Below are positions 8,022 through 16,354 of a stretch of 29,821 nucleotides of DNA, piece after piece. The notes beneath the pieces were generated by a model. That model was not told where the DNA came from. It was given only the letters and a program-made list of their open reading frames with translations, and made no database searches. The stretch is from Pseudomonadota bacterium (GTDB taxonomy: Bacteria > Pseudomonadota > Gammaproteobacteria > Xanthomonadales > Xanthomonadaceae): positions 1 to 29,821 of the forward strand of contig JAEWFH010000075.1 in assembly GCA_023388955.1 (NCBI GenBank), given 5' to 3'. The position numbers were made by a program, and so were the translations under genes. Position 1 is the stretch's first letter; each line of letters opens with the position of its first letter.

Positions 8022-9353
8022 ATGCAACACGCACACCGCATCACCCGCCTGTCGGCGCTCGCGTTGGGCATCGCCGGCGCACTGGCCTTCGGCCAGGCCG
8101 ACGCTTCCGGGTTCCAGCTCAAGGAAAACAGCGTCAAGTCGCTGGGCAATGCCTTTGCAGGCGCCGGCCTGCGTGACGATGACGCCGCGGTCGTGGTCAA
8201 CAACCCGGCCAGCATGACCCAGTTCGAAGGCACCACGATCCAGGGCGACGTGACCGCCATCGACCTGAACTACGAATACCGTGGCGACGGCTACGATGCG
8301 CTGGGCCGGCCGTTGAACGGCGGTGACGGCGGCAACGCCGGCGATTTCACGCCGATCCCGGCGTTCTCGATGGTCCACAAGTTCGACAACGGTGCGGCGG
8401 TGGGCGCCATGGTCAGCGCGCCGTTCGGCCTGGCCACCAAGTACGACCAGGACTGGGTCGGGCGCTACGCGGCGATCGACTCCGACGTGCAGGTCGTCGA
8501 GCTGGCCCTGACCGGCGCGGTCGACCTCATCCCCGACCGCCTTTCGGTGGGCGTCGGGCTGACCTTCTCCCAGGCGGACGTGACCCTGTCCAAGGGCGTG
8601 GATTTCGGCTCCGTCCTGATGGGCGCCGGCGTGCCCGGCTTCCTGCCGCAGAGCGCCGATGGCACGGCCGAGGTCCAGGGCGATGACACCGGCATGGGCT
8701 GGATTGCAGGCGTGAACATCCGTCCCACCGACAAGCTGAGCATCGGCATCAGCCACCGCTCGGAGGTCAAGTACGACCTGCGTGGCGACGTCGACTGGAC
8801 CGTGCCGGCCCCGGCCCGCGCGGTGTTCGACGCGGTCGGCCAGGGTGCGCTGTTCCTGGACGGCGGTGCCGGCGCGAAGCTGACCACCCCGGCGATGACC
8901 ACCGTCGAGGTGGCCTACCAGTTCACCGACCGCTTCTCGATGGCCGCGACCTACGCCGAAACCAGCTGGGAGTCGCTGGACGAAGTCCGCATCGAGTTCG
9001 ATGGTCCGGACGCACCTACCATCGAACCGTTTGGCTGGGACGAGACCCGCTTCTCCTCCATCGGCGGCGAATACGTGCTCAACGAGGCCTGGACCCTGCG
9101 TGCCGGCTACGCGTACGACGAGACCCCGACCACGTTTGCGCACCGCACCCCGCGCCTGCCCGACGAAGATCGCCAGTGGTACTCGATCGGCGCGACCTGG
9201 GGCTACTCCGACAACCTGGAGTTCAGCTTCGCCTACACGCGCCTGGAGCCGGATACCCCGCACATCGGCATCGAGGCTCCGAACTACCGCCTGTTCGGCG
9301 AGTTCGAGGGTGCGGCCGACCTGTACGGCATTTCCGCCCAGTACCGCTTCTGA
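8022..9353 (+). CDS. FadL/OmpP1-family outer-membrane hydrophobic-compound transporter
   Basis: A 443-residue outer-membrane beta-barrel that by family knowledge moves long-chain fatty acids or other hydrophobic compounds across the outer membrane. A signal peptide ends near QADA before SGFQLKE. The N-terminal hatch SGFQLKENSVKSLGNAFAG and the NNPASM (NPA) motif are diagnostic. The barrel ends in a terminal aromatic residue (QYRF), as expected for BAM recognition. The ATG at 8022 has GGAG at 8009-8012, nine bases upstream; the ATG at 8007 lacks a comparable site and adds five residues. The gene stands alone and ends at a strong terminator. The substrate cannot be specified from sequence. Confidence 0.93.
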   Translation: MQHAHRITRLSALALGIAGALAFGQADASGFQLKENSVKSLGNAFAGAGLRDDDAAVVVNNPASMTQFEGTTIQGDVTAIDLNYEYRGDGYDALGRPLNGGDGGNAGDFTPIPAFSMVHKFDNGAAVGAMVSAPFGLATKYDQDWVGRYAAIDSDVQVVELALTGAVDLIPDRLSVGVGLTFSQADVTLSKGVDFGSVLMGAGVPGFLPQSADGTAEVQGDDTGMGWIAGVNIRPTDKLSIGISHRSEVKYDLRGDVDWTVPAPARAVFDAVGQGALFLDGGAGAKLTTPAMTTVEVAYQFTDRFSMAATYAETSWESLDEVRIEFDGPDAPTIEPFGWDETRFSSIGGEYVLNEAWTLRAGYAYDETPTTFAHRTPRLPDEDRQWYSIGATWGYSDNLEFSFAYTRLEPDTPHIGIEAPNYRLFGEFEGAADLYGISAQYRF

Positions 9354-9371
9354 CCGGAGACGGCCCGCGGC

Positions 9372-9407
9372 AAAAAAGGAACCCCGCCAATGGCGGGGTT
9401 CTTTTTT
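9372..9407. terminator. bidirectional Rho-independent terminator
   Basis: An A-tract and GGAACCCCGCC pair with GGCGGGGTTC and a T-tract across a 3-nt AAT loop, giving a stem of about 16 bp with one bulged base. U-tracts occur on both strands. It serves the convergent fadL-type and putA genes. Confidence 0.92.
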
Positions 9408-9449
9408 GCCTCCGGTGCCACCGCCGCCGGCGGTGGCGTGGCGGCAGCG

Positions 9450-12400
9450 TCAGTCTTCCAGCGTCAGCAGCGAGGCATTGCCGCCGGTCGCGGTGGTGTT
9501 GATGGTCACTGTCTTCTCGGTCACGAAGCGCAGCATGTAGTGCGGGCCGCCGGCCTTGGGACCGGTGCCCGACAGGCCCTGGCCGCCGAACGGCTGCACG
9601 CCCACCACCGCACCGATCTGGTTGCGGTTGATGTAGCAGTTGCCGACCTTTGCCTTCGCCGCGATCTTCTCCGCGGTGGCGTCGATGCGGCTGTGCACGC
9701 CCAGGGTCAGGCCGTAGCCGGTGGAGTTCACCGCGTCGATCACCTTGTCGAGCTCGCCGGCCTTCCAGCGCACGATGTGCAGCACCGGGCCGAACACCTC
9801 GCGCCCGAGCACGTCGATCGAGTCGATCTCGTAGGCGCGCGGGGCGAAGTAGGTGCCATCGGCGCTGTCCTCGCCCATCTCCGCCTTCGCCACCAGCTTC
9901 GCCTCGCGGTCCATGCGCACCGCGTGCTCCTCCAACATCTTCAGGGCGTCCGGATCGATGACCGGGCCGACGTCGGTCGACAACAGGCCGGGGTCGCCGA
10001 CCTTCAGCTCGGCCATGGCGCCGGAGAGCATGCGCAGCACGTGGTCGGCCACGTCTTCCTGGATGAACAGGATGCGCGCGGCCGAGCAGCGCTGGCCGGC
10101 CGAGGTGAAGGCCGAGCCCATCACGTCGCGCACCAGCTGCTCGGGCAGGGCCGAGGAATCGGCAATCAGCGCGTTCTGGCCGCCGGTCTCGGCGATCAGC
10201 GTGCCGATGGCACCCTCGCGCGCGGCCAGGGCGCGGTTGATGGCGCTGGCGGTCTCGTTGGAGCCGGTGAAGGCCACGCCGGCCACGCGCGGGTCGGAGG
10301 TCAGCGTTGCACCCACGGTGGCGCCGTCGCCGGGCACGAATTGCAGCACGTCCAGCGGCACGCCGGCCTCGTGCAGCAGGCGGGTGGCGTAATAGCCGAC
10401 CAGGTTGGTCTGCTCGGCCGGCTTGGCGATCACGCTGTTGCCGGAGGCCAGCGCGGCGGCGACCTGGCCGATGTAAATCGCCAGCGGGAAGTTCCAGGGG
10501 CTGATGCACACGAACACGCCGCGGCCGGACAGCTGCAGGGTGTTGCTCTCGCCGGTCGGGCCGGGCAGGGGCTCGGGGGTGAACATCGTGCGCGCCTGGC
10601 AGGCGTAGTAGCGCAGGAAGTCGACCGCCTCGCGGACTTCGCCGACGCCGTCCATGATCGTCTTGCCGGCGTCCTTGGTGCACATGGCGACGAACTCGGG
10701 CAGGCGCGAGTCCAGCAGGTCCGCGGCGTGCTCCAGGATCGCCGCGCGGCTGGCCGCCGGGGTCGCGTTCCAGGCCGGCTGCGCCTGCACCGCGTTGTCC
10801 AGCGCCTTCTCCACGGTCGGCTTGTCGGCCGGCAGCCAGTAGCCGACCACCTCGCGCAGGTCGGCCGGGTTGCTCACCGGCAGCTTCTCGCCGGCCGGCG
10901 CCGCGCCCGGCACCAGCGGTTCGGCGTACCAGTCGTTGCGCAGCGCCGCATTGACCTGCTCGGCCAGCGTGCGCAGCTGGCCGTCGTTGGCGAGGTTGAC
11001 GCCCATGGAGTTGCTCCTGTCACAGTTCTCGAGCGAATCAGCGTGGCTGCGGTACAGGTCGACCGGCAGCGGGATCCGCGGATGGGGAATGGATTCGAAG
11101 GCCTCGACGGTCCGAACCGGGTCGCGGACCAGGTCCTCGACCGGCACCGACTCGTCGGTGATGCGGTTGACGAAGCTGGAGTTGGCGCCGTTCTCCAGCA
11201 GGCGCCGCACCAGGTAGGGCAGCAGGTCCTCGTGGCTGCCCACCGGCGCGTACACCCGGCAGGGAACGTCCAGGCGGTCGGCGGGGATCACCTCGCCGTA
11301 CAGGTCGTCGCCCATGCCATGCAGCTTCTGGAACTCGAAGTCGACCTTGCGCCCGTCCATGCGCGCCATGTGGTGCACGGCGGCGATGGTGTGCGCGTTG
11401 TGGGTGGCGAACTGCGGGTAGATCACATCCGACAGGCCCAGCATGCGGCGGGCGCAGGCCAGGTAGGAGACGTCGGTGTTGGGCTTGCGGGTGAACACCG
11501 GGAAGCCGGGGTGCCCGTCGACCTGCGCGCGCTTGATCTCGGTGTCCCAGTACGCACCCTTGACCAGGCGCACCGGGATCCGCCGGCCACCCTCGCGGGC
11601 GAGCGCGGCGATGTACTCGATCACGTCCGGCGCGCGCTTCTGGTAGGCCTGGATCACCAGGCCGCAGCCTTCCCAGCCTTCCAGCGACGCATCGCGGTAG
11701 ACCTGCGCGAACACGTCCAGCGAGATCTCCAGCCGGTCGGCCTCCTCGGCGTCGATGGTGAAGCCGATGCCGTGCGTCTTCGCCAGCCGGGCCAGCTCCA
11801 GTACCCGCGGGGTAAGTTCGGCCATCACCCGGCTGCGCTTGGCGTGCTCGTAGCGCGGGTGCAGCGCCGAGAGCTTCACCGAGATCGACGGCGCGGTGAA
11901 GATATCGGTGGCCTTCTCGCCATCGGCGCCGATGGCCAGGATCGCGTCCCGGTAGGCCTGCAGGTAGCGCTGTGCATCAGCGGCGGTGAAGGCCGCCTCG
12001 CCCAGCATGTCGTAGGAGTAGCGGTAGCGCGCGAAGATGCCCTTGCGGCCGCGGGCCAGCGCCTCGCCTATGGTTTCTCCCATGACGAACTGGTGGCCCA
12101 TGATCTTCATCGCCTGGCGCACCGCCAGCCGGATCACCGGCTCGCCGACACGGCCCAGCAGGCGCTTGAAGGCACCGTGCACGTCGCGTTTGGTTTCGTC
12201 GGCCAGGTCGACCAGCTCGCCGGTCAGCATCAGGCCCCAGGTGGAGGCATTGACCAGCAGCGAGTGGGACTGGCCCATGTGGCGCTTCCAGTCCGCCTCG
12301 CCCAGCTTGTCGCGGATCAGCAGGTCGGTGGTTTCCGCGTCGGGGATGCGCAGCAACGCTTCGGCCACGCACATCAACAGCACGCCTTCCTCGCTGCCCA

Positions 12401-12668
12401 GGTCGTACTGGCGCATGAAGGCCTCGACCATGCCCTGTCCGCGCACCTGCGCGCGCACCCGGCGTACCAGGTCGGCGGCCACGGCCTGGATCGCGTTGCG
12501 GTCTGCTTCGGGCAGGCGGGCCTGCTCCAGCAGGGCGTGCACGTGGTCGGCCTCGTCGCGGATCCAGCCGGCGGTGATCGCCGCGCGCGGACCGGCGGGA
12601 GCCGGAGGCAATTCGGGACTGATCAGCGCACGGAGGGCCGGCGCCGCGGAGATGGGGGTCTGGTTCAT
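9450..12668 (-). CDS. putA: bifunctional proline dehydrogenase / P5C dehydrogenase
   Basis: PutA oxidises proline to glutamate in two channelled steps, feeding electrons to ubiquinone. The 1072-residue protein has an FAD-binding proline dehydrogenase barrel (about 90-500, with RLVKGAYWD near 367) and an aldehyde dehydrogenase domain (about 560-1060). In the latter, AETGGQN carries Glu827 and GQRCSAARIL carries nucleophile Cys861, 34 residues apart as usual. There is no N-terminal ribbon-helix-helix domain, so unlike the 1320-residue E. coli enzyme it should not repress its own gene. The start ATG (12666-12668) precedes MNQTPISAAP. The same frame stays open for another 980 codons across coxB and ctaD, which is antisense noise. 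A perfect inverted repeat lies in its leader. Confidence 0.95.
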   Translation of the reverse strand: MNQTPISAAPALRALISPELPPAPAGPRAAITAGWIRDEADHVHALLEQARLPEADRNAIQAVAADLVRRVRAQVRGQGMVEAFMRQYDLGSEEGVLLMCVAEALLRIPDAETTDLLIRDKLGEADWKRHMGQSHSLLVNASTWGLMLTGELVDLADETKRDVHGAFKRLLGRVGEPVIRLAVRQAMKIMGHQFVMGETIGEALARGRKGIFARYRYSYDMLGEAAFTAADAQRYLQAYRDAILAIGADGEKATDIFTAPSISVKLSALHPRYEHAKRSRVMAELTPRVLELARLAKTHGIGFTIDAEEADRLEISLDVFAQVYRDASLEGWEGCGLVIQAYQKRAPDVIEYIAALAREGGRRIPVRLVKGAYWDTEIKRAQVDGHPGFPVFTRKPNTDVSYLACARRMLGLSDVIYPQFATHNAHTIAAVHHMARMDGRKVDFEFQKLHGMGDDLYGEVIPADRLDVPCRVYAPVGSHEDLLPYLVRRLLENGANSSFVNRITDESVPVEDLVRDPVRTVEAFESIPHPRIPLPVDLYRSHADSLENCDRSNSMGVNLANDGQLRTLAEQVNAALRNDWYAEPLVPGAAPAGEKLPVSNPADLREVVGYWLPADKPTVEKALDNAVQAQPAWNATPAASRAAILEHAADLLDSRLPEFVAMCTKDAGKTIMDGVGEVREAVDFLRYYACQARTMFTPEPLPGPTGESNTLQLSGRGVFVCISPWNFPLAIYIGQVAAALASGNSVIAKPAEQTNLVGYYATRLLHEAGVPLDVLQFVPGDGATVGATLTSDPRVAGVAFTGSNETASAINRALAAREGAIGTLIAETGGQNALIADSSALPEQLVRDVMGSAFTSAGQRCSAARILFIQEDVADHVLRMLSGAMAELKVGDPGLLSTDVGPVIDPDALKMLEEHAVRMDREAKLVAKAEMGEDSADGTYFAPRAYEIDSIDVLGREVFGPVLHIVRWKAGELDKVIDAVNSTGYGLTLGVHSRIDATAEKIAAKAKVGNCYINRNQIGAVVGVQPFGGQGLSGTGPKAGGPHYMLRFVTEKTVTINTTATGGNASLLTLED

Positions 12669-12688
12669 TGCGGCCTGCGTACGAAGAC

Positions 12689-12706
12689 GGCCGACGGGCG
12701 TCGGCC
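12689..12706. promoter_or_regulatory. perfect 18-bp inverted repeat in the putA leader
   Basis: GGCCGACG and CGTCGGCC are separated by two bases. It lies 21-38 bp upstream of the putA start codon. As this PutA has no DNA-binding domain, an external regulator or a leader hairpin is an attractive reading, but neither is shown. Confidence 0.45.
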
Positions 12707-12870
12707 AAGGGGTTTTCCACTTGCAGGCACAAGGGTACGCGCGCGCGCGTGAACAGGGATAGTGCCGGACCGGCCCGGGAGCGGCGGAAAGGTGTGCCTG
12801 GATGGTCGGTTCGCGGCCTCGCACGGCCTGCGGAATCGCTTCGTGGGCCACGGCCAACATGAACAGATGC

Positions 12871-12900
12871 TTGCTACCCGTTGCCGCCAGCGGATAGGAT
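12871..12900 (+). promoter_or_regulatory. candidate promoter for the coxB operon
   Basis: TTGCTA (12871-12876) and TAGGAT (12895-12900) are spaced 18 bp and each match consensus at four of six bases. The implied leader of about 170 nt would include the 12-bp tandem repeats. Weak prediction. Confidence 0.25.
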
Positions 12901-13027
12901 CGAAACGCTTTGATGTCGCCAGTGAGGTTGACGGCCTCCGTAGGGGACGGATGGTCATCCAGTGCTGACCAGCCCTCCGGGCCACTTCCGTGGCCGGGCG
13001 TGGCGACGGGCGGCAGGATGGAATGCA

Positions 13028-13063
13028 AATCGCAGGACGACTCGCAGCACAACTCGCAGAACT
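13028..13063 (+). repeat. three tandem 12-bp direct repeats upstream of coxB
   Basis: Units AATCGCAGGACG, ACTCGCAGCACA and ACTCGCAGAACT are contiguous, with the core TCGCAG at 13030, 13042 and 13054, exactly 12 bp apart. The array ends 13 bp before the coxB start codon. The phasing would place the cores on nearly one face of the helix, as in direct-repeat operators; function is inferred. Confidence 0.7.
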
Positions 13064-13076
13064 GGGGCCCTGACTG

Positions 13077-13949
13077 ATGAAAGCCGGTTGTAGGAAGCAG
13101 TGGATCGCGGGACTCGCCGCAATGGCGACCCCGGTCCTGGCGATGGCGCAGAGTGCGGATCCACATCGCTGGCAGCTCAACATGGGTCGCGGCGTGACCC
13201 ACTTGTCCAACAACGCCTATGAAGCGCACATGCTGGCGCTGTGGATCTGCGTCGCGATCGGCCTGGCGGTGTTCATCGCCATGGGTGTTGCGATCGTGAA
13301 GTTCCGCAAGTCCAAGGGGGCGGTCGCCGATACCGGTTTCACCCACAACACCCGGCTGGAGATCATGTGGACGGTGATCCCGGTGGTGCTGCTGGTGATC
13401 ATGGCGATCCCGGCCACCACCAAACTGGTGGCCATGTACGACACCCGCGATTCGGAGCTGACCGTCAAGGTCACCGGCTACCAGTGGATGTGGGGCTACG
13501 AGTACCTGGGCCAGGACGTGCAGTTCGTCAGCCGCATGGACCGCCGCAGCGACGAGATCCGCCAGTCCGGGGTGCGCCCGGACGCCTCGTCCGACCCCTA
13601 CTACCTGCTGGACGTCGACAACCCGCTGGTGGTGCCGGTCGATACCAAGATCCGCTTCGTCATCACCGCCGACGACGTGATCCACTCCTGGTGGGTGCCG
13701 GCGCTGGGCTGGAAGCAGGACGCGGTGCCGGGCATCGTCAACGAGGCCTGGGCCGACATTTCCGAGCCCGGCATCTACCGCGGCCAGTGCGCCGAGCTGT
13801 GCGGCAAGGACCACGGCTTCATGCCGATCGTCGTGCACGCGGTCGGGAAGGAAGAGTTCCAGCGCTGGATCGCCAGCCGCCAGGGCGGTGGCAACGCCCC
13901 GTCGCCGCTGGCCGCCGCCGCGACCGTCCCGGCATCCCCGGCCGGCTGA
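13077..13949 (+). CDS. coxB: cytochrome c oxidase subunit II
   Basis: Subunit II receives electrons from cytochrome c at its periplasmic binuclear CuA centre. The 290-residue protein has a signal peptide (about 1-24), two membrane helices (about 52-75 and 96-118) and a cupredoxin domain. CuA ligands are Cys238-x3-Cys242-x3-His246-x2-Met249 in CAELCGKDHGFM, with the upstream His in VIHSWWVP. There is no C-terminal CxxCH heme motif, so this is an aa3-type rather than a caa3-type enzyme. The ATG at 13077 has a GGGG run nine bases upstream. It heads the oxidase locus, 48 bp before ctaD. Confidence 0.97.
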   Translation: MKAGCRKQWIAGLAAMATPVLAMAQSADPHRWQLNMGRGVTHLSNNAYEAHMLALWICVAIGLAVFIAMGVAIVKFRKSKGAVADTGFTHNTRLEIMWTVIPVVLLVIMAIPATTKLVAMYDTRDSELTVKVTGYQWMWGYEYLGQDVQFVSRMDRRSDEIRQSGVRPDASSDPYYLLDVDNPLVVPVDTKIRFVITADDVIHSWWVPALGWKQDAVPGIVNEAWADISEPGIYRGQCAELCGKDHGFMPIVVHAVGKEEFQRWIASRQGGGNAPSPLAAAATVPASPAG

Positions 13950-13997
13950 GCACACCGCTCGCCGTCCGGCCACAGAACACGAACGCAGAGGTAGGCA

Positions 13998-15614
13998 ATG
14001 GCTGCCACGACCCCCGTCGCTGACCACCACGACGCCCACGGCCACAAGCAGGGCTTCATCGAGCGCTGGTTCTTTTCCACCAACCACAAGGACATCGGCA
14101 CCCTGTACCTGGGGTTCGCCTTCCTGATGGCGATCATCGGGGCCGCGTTCTCGGTGGTGATCCGCACCGAGCTGGCGATCCCGGGCCTGCAGGCGGTCAG
14201 CCCGCACTTCTTCAACCAGATGACCGCGATGCACGCGCTGGTGATGATCTTCGGCGCGATCATGCCGGCCTTCGTCGGCCTGGCCAACTGGATGATCCCG
14301 CTGCAGATCGGCGCCCCGGACATGGCGCTGCCGCGGATGAACAACTGGTCGTTCTGGATCCTGCCGTTCGCCTTCGCGATGCTGCTGCTGACCCTGTTCC
14401 TGCCCGGTGGCGCACCGGCCGCGGGCTGGACCATGTACCCGCCGCTGTCGCTGCAGGGCGGTGCCAACGTGGCTTTCAGCATCTTCGCCATCCACATGAT
14501 GGGCATCAGCTCGATCATGGGCGCGATCAACGTCATCGCCACCGTGCTCAACATGCGCGCGCCGGGCATGGACCTGCTGAAGATGCCGATCTTCGCCTGG
14601 ACCTGGCTGATCACCGCGTTCCTGCTGATCGCGGTCATGCCGGTGCTGGCCGGCGCGGTCACCATGCTGCTGACCGACAAGTTCTTCGCCACCAGCTTCT
14701 TCAACGCCGCCGGTGGCGGTGACCCGGTGATGTACCAGCACATCTTCTGGTTCTTCGGGCACCCCGAGGTCTACATCATGATCCTGCCGGCGTTCGGCAT
14801 CGTCAGCGAGATCATCCCGACCTTCAGCCGCAAGCCGCTGTTCGGCTACCAGGCCATGGTGTACGCGACCGCCGCGATCGCGTTCCTGAGCTTCATCGTC
14901 TGGGCACACCACATGTTCACCGCCGGCATGCCACTGGGCGGCGAGATCTACTTCATGTACGCCACGATGCTGATCTCGATCCCCACCGGGGTGAAGATCT
15001 TCAACTGGATCACCACCATGTGGCGTGGCTCGCTCACCTTCGAGACCCCGATGCTGTGGGCGCTGGCCTTCGTGCTGCTGTTCACCATCGGCGGCTTCTC
15101 CGGCCTGATGCTGGCCATCGTCCCGGCCGACTTCCAGTACCACGACACCTACTTCGTGGTCGCGCACTTCCACTACGTGCTGGTGACCGGCGCGCTGTTC
15201 GCCATCATCGCGGCCATCTACTACTGGTGGCCCAAGTGGACCGGGCGGATGTACAACGAGAAGCTGGGCAAGTTCCATTTCTGGTGGACGATCGTGTTCG
15301 TCAACCTGCTGTTCTTCCCGCAGCACTTCCTGGGCCTGGCCGGCATGCCGCGCCGCATCCCGGACTACAACGTGGTGTTCGCGGACTGGAACCTGATCAG
15401 CTCGATCGGCGCGTTCGGCATGTTCATCACCCCGTTCCTGATGGCCTTCATCCTGCTGCGCTCGAAGAAGACCGGCGAAGTGGCGCTGCCGCGCGCATGG
15501 GAAGGGGCCCGCGGCCTGGAGTGGACGGTGCCAAGCCCGGCGCCGCACCACACCTTCACCACCCCGCCGGTGATCCGCGACGCCGACCTCGCCCACGGCG
15601 ACGTGACCCACTGA
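13998..15614 (+). CDS. ctaD: cytochrome c oxidase subunit I
   Basis: Subunit I is the catalytic core of the terminal oxidase; it holds heme a and the heme a3-CuB site and pumps protons. The 538-residue protein has about twelve membrane helices. Ligands are visible: His79 in MTAMHALVM and His392 for heme a, His390 in AHFHYV for heme a3, and His255 (GHPEVY, with the cross-linked Tyr259) and His304/His305 (AHHMF) for CuB. The length fits the family. The ATG at 13998 has an AGAGG ribosome site. It lies between coxB and the small membrane protein gene. Confidence 0.98.
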   Translation: MAATTPVADHHDAHGHKQGFIERWFFSTNHKDIGTLYLGFAFLMAIIGAAFSVVIRTELAIPGLQAVSPHFFNQMTAMHALVMIFGAIMPAFVGLANWMIPLQIGAPDMALPRMNNWSFWILPFAFAMLLLTLFLPGGAPAAGWTMYPPLSLQGGANVAFSIFAIHMMGISSIMGAINVIATVLNMRAPGMDLLKMPIFAWTWLITAFLLIAVMPVLAGAVTMLLTDKFFATSFFNAAGGGDPVMYQHIFWFFGHPEVYIMILPAFGIVSEIIPTFSRKPLFGYQAMVYATAAIAFLSFIVWAHHMFTAGMPLGGEIYFMYATMLISIPTGVKIFNWITTMWRGSLTFETPMLWALAFVLLFTIGGFSGLMLAIVPADFQYHDTYFVVAHFHYVLVTGALFAIIAAIYYWWPKWTGRMYNEKLGKFHFWWTIVFVNLLFFPQHFLGLAGMPRRIPDYNVVFADWNLISSIGAFGMFITPFLMAFILLRSKKTGEVALPRAWEGARGLEWTVPSPAPHHTFTTPPVIRDADLAHGDVTH

Positions 15615-15628
15615 GCCGCGTGCGCGCC

Positions 15629-15769
15629 ATGGCCCCGTCCTTCGATCCGCGCCAGACCGACCTCGCCGCCCGCCGCCGGGCGGCGCGCCGGACCGCGCTG
15701 TGGATCGCAGGGGTGGCGGTGGCGATCTACGTCGCCTTCATCCTGAGCGGGGTGCTGGGCAGTGAGTGA
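15629..15769 (+). CDS. 46-residue single-pass membrane protein of the oxidase locus
   Basis: A very small protein with a basic N-terminal half (RRRAARR, residues 15-21) and one membrane helix (about 24-44, ALWIAGVAVAIYVAFILSGV). The orientation is probably N-in by the positive-inside rule. It sits between ctaD and ctaG and overlaps the ctaG start by eight bases. Betaproteobacteria carry a comparable small assembly-associated protein in the same place, so a role in oxidase assembly is inferred from position, not from sequence identity. The ribosome site is poor; a GTG at 15620 in frame would add three residues. Reality as a gene is supported by the tight packing and plausible topology. Confidence 0.7.
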   Translation: MAPSFDPRQTDLAARRRAARRTALWIAGVAVAIYVAFILSGVLGSE

Positions 15770-16334
15770 CGCGCCGCGCCGCGAGGGGGGATCGCCAGGC
15801 CGTACCGCGGGCCTGGCCAAGATGCTGGTGGCCGCTGCGTTGGCGTTCGGCTTCACCTTCTCGCTGGTGCCGCTGTACCGCATCGCCTGCGAGAAGGTGC
15901 TGGGCATCCGCGTCGACAACACCGCGGCGACCGCCGCCACGGCCGCCGCGGTCGAGGACCGCTGGATCACCGTCGAGTTCGACGGCGGGGTGAACTCGAA
16001 GCTGCCCTGGCAGTTCCGCCCGACCGAAGCCACGATGCGGGTCCGCCCGGGCGAGCAGTACGAGACGATGTACTTCGCCCACAACGACAGCGAGCGCACC
16101 ATCGTCGGCAGCGCGGTGCCCTCCGTTGCCCCGGCGCGGGCGTCGGGCTATTTCAGCAAGACCGAGTGCTTCTGCTTCACCGCCCAGACCCTGCATGCCG
16201 GCGAGAGCCGGGACATGCCGGTACGCTTCATCGTCGACCCGGCGCTGCCGGCCAACGTGAAGACCCTGACGCTGTCCTATACCTTCTTCAAGAACGACGC
16301 GCTCACCGAGCAGCAACAGCTCGCCGCGCACTGA
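15762..16334 (+). CDS. ctaG: cytochrome c oxidase assembly protein CtaG/Cox11
   Basis: CtaG delivers copper to the CuB site of subunit I. The 190-residue protein has an N-terminal membrane anchor (about 16-38) and a periplasmic immunoglobulin-like domain. The copper-binding motif ECFCFTAQTL gives Cys136 and Cys138, and a third Cys lies in RIACEKVLGI just after the anchor, as in the family. It starts with GTG at 15762 inside the end of the preceding small gene, so translation is probably coupled. The gene ends 20 bp before coxC. Confidence 0.96.
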   Translation: MSDAPRREGGSPGRTAGLAKMLVAAALAFGFTFSLVPLYRIACEKVLGIRVDNTAATAATAAAVEDRWITVEFDGGVNSKLPWQFRPTEATMRVRPGEQYETMYFAHNDSERTIVGSAVPSVAPARASGYFSKTECFCFTAQTLHAGESRDMPVRFIVDPALPANVKTLTLSYTFFKNDALTEQQQLAAH

Positions 16335-16354
16335 GCCCACCACAGGAAGTCGCC

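Larger units (their letters stand above)
12669..13076. other. 408-bp divergent intergenic region, putA to coxB
   Basis: This is the only gene-free stretch above 300 bp. Open frames in it carry no recognisable protein and no good ribosome sites. It holds an inverted repeat at 12689-12706, a 12-bp palindrome ACGCGCGCGCGT at 12737-12748, a candidate promoter near 12871-12900, small inverted repeats at 12949-12960 and 12980-12995, and three tandem 12-bp repeats at 13028-13063. It must contain the promoters of both flanking genes. A small RNA is possible but nothing identifies one. Confidence 0.7.

Noticed and set aside
12737..12748. ACGCGCGCGCGT palindrome
   Set aside because: A simple CG alternation is expected by chance in sequence of this composition, so it is not proposed as an operator.
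9390..12752. 1120-codon plus-strand open frame opposite putA
   Set aside because: Its product is Gly/Ala/Val/His-rich with no recognisable domain, and putA on the other strand is complete and conserved.
12762..12968. 68-codon plus-strand frame in the putA-coxB intergenic region
   Set aside because: No ribosome site, no recognisable protein features, and it runs through inverted repeats; not enough to call a gene.
12669..15611. 980-codon open extension upstream of putA on the minus strand, across coxB and ctaD
   Set aside because: It is antisense to two intact oxidase genes with all catalytic residues, its translation is low-complexity Arg/Gly/His/Asp-rich, and long open antisense frames are common at this GC content.
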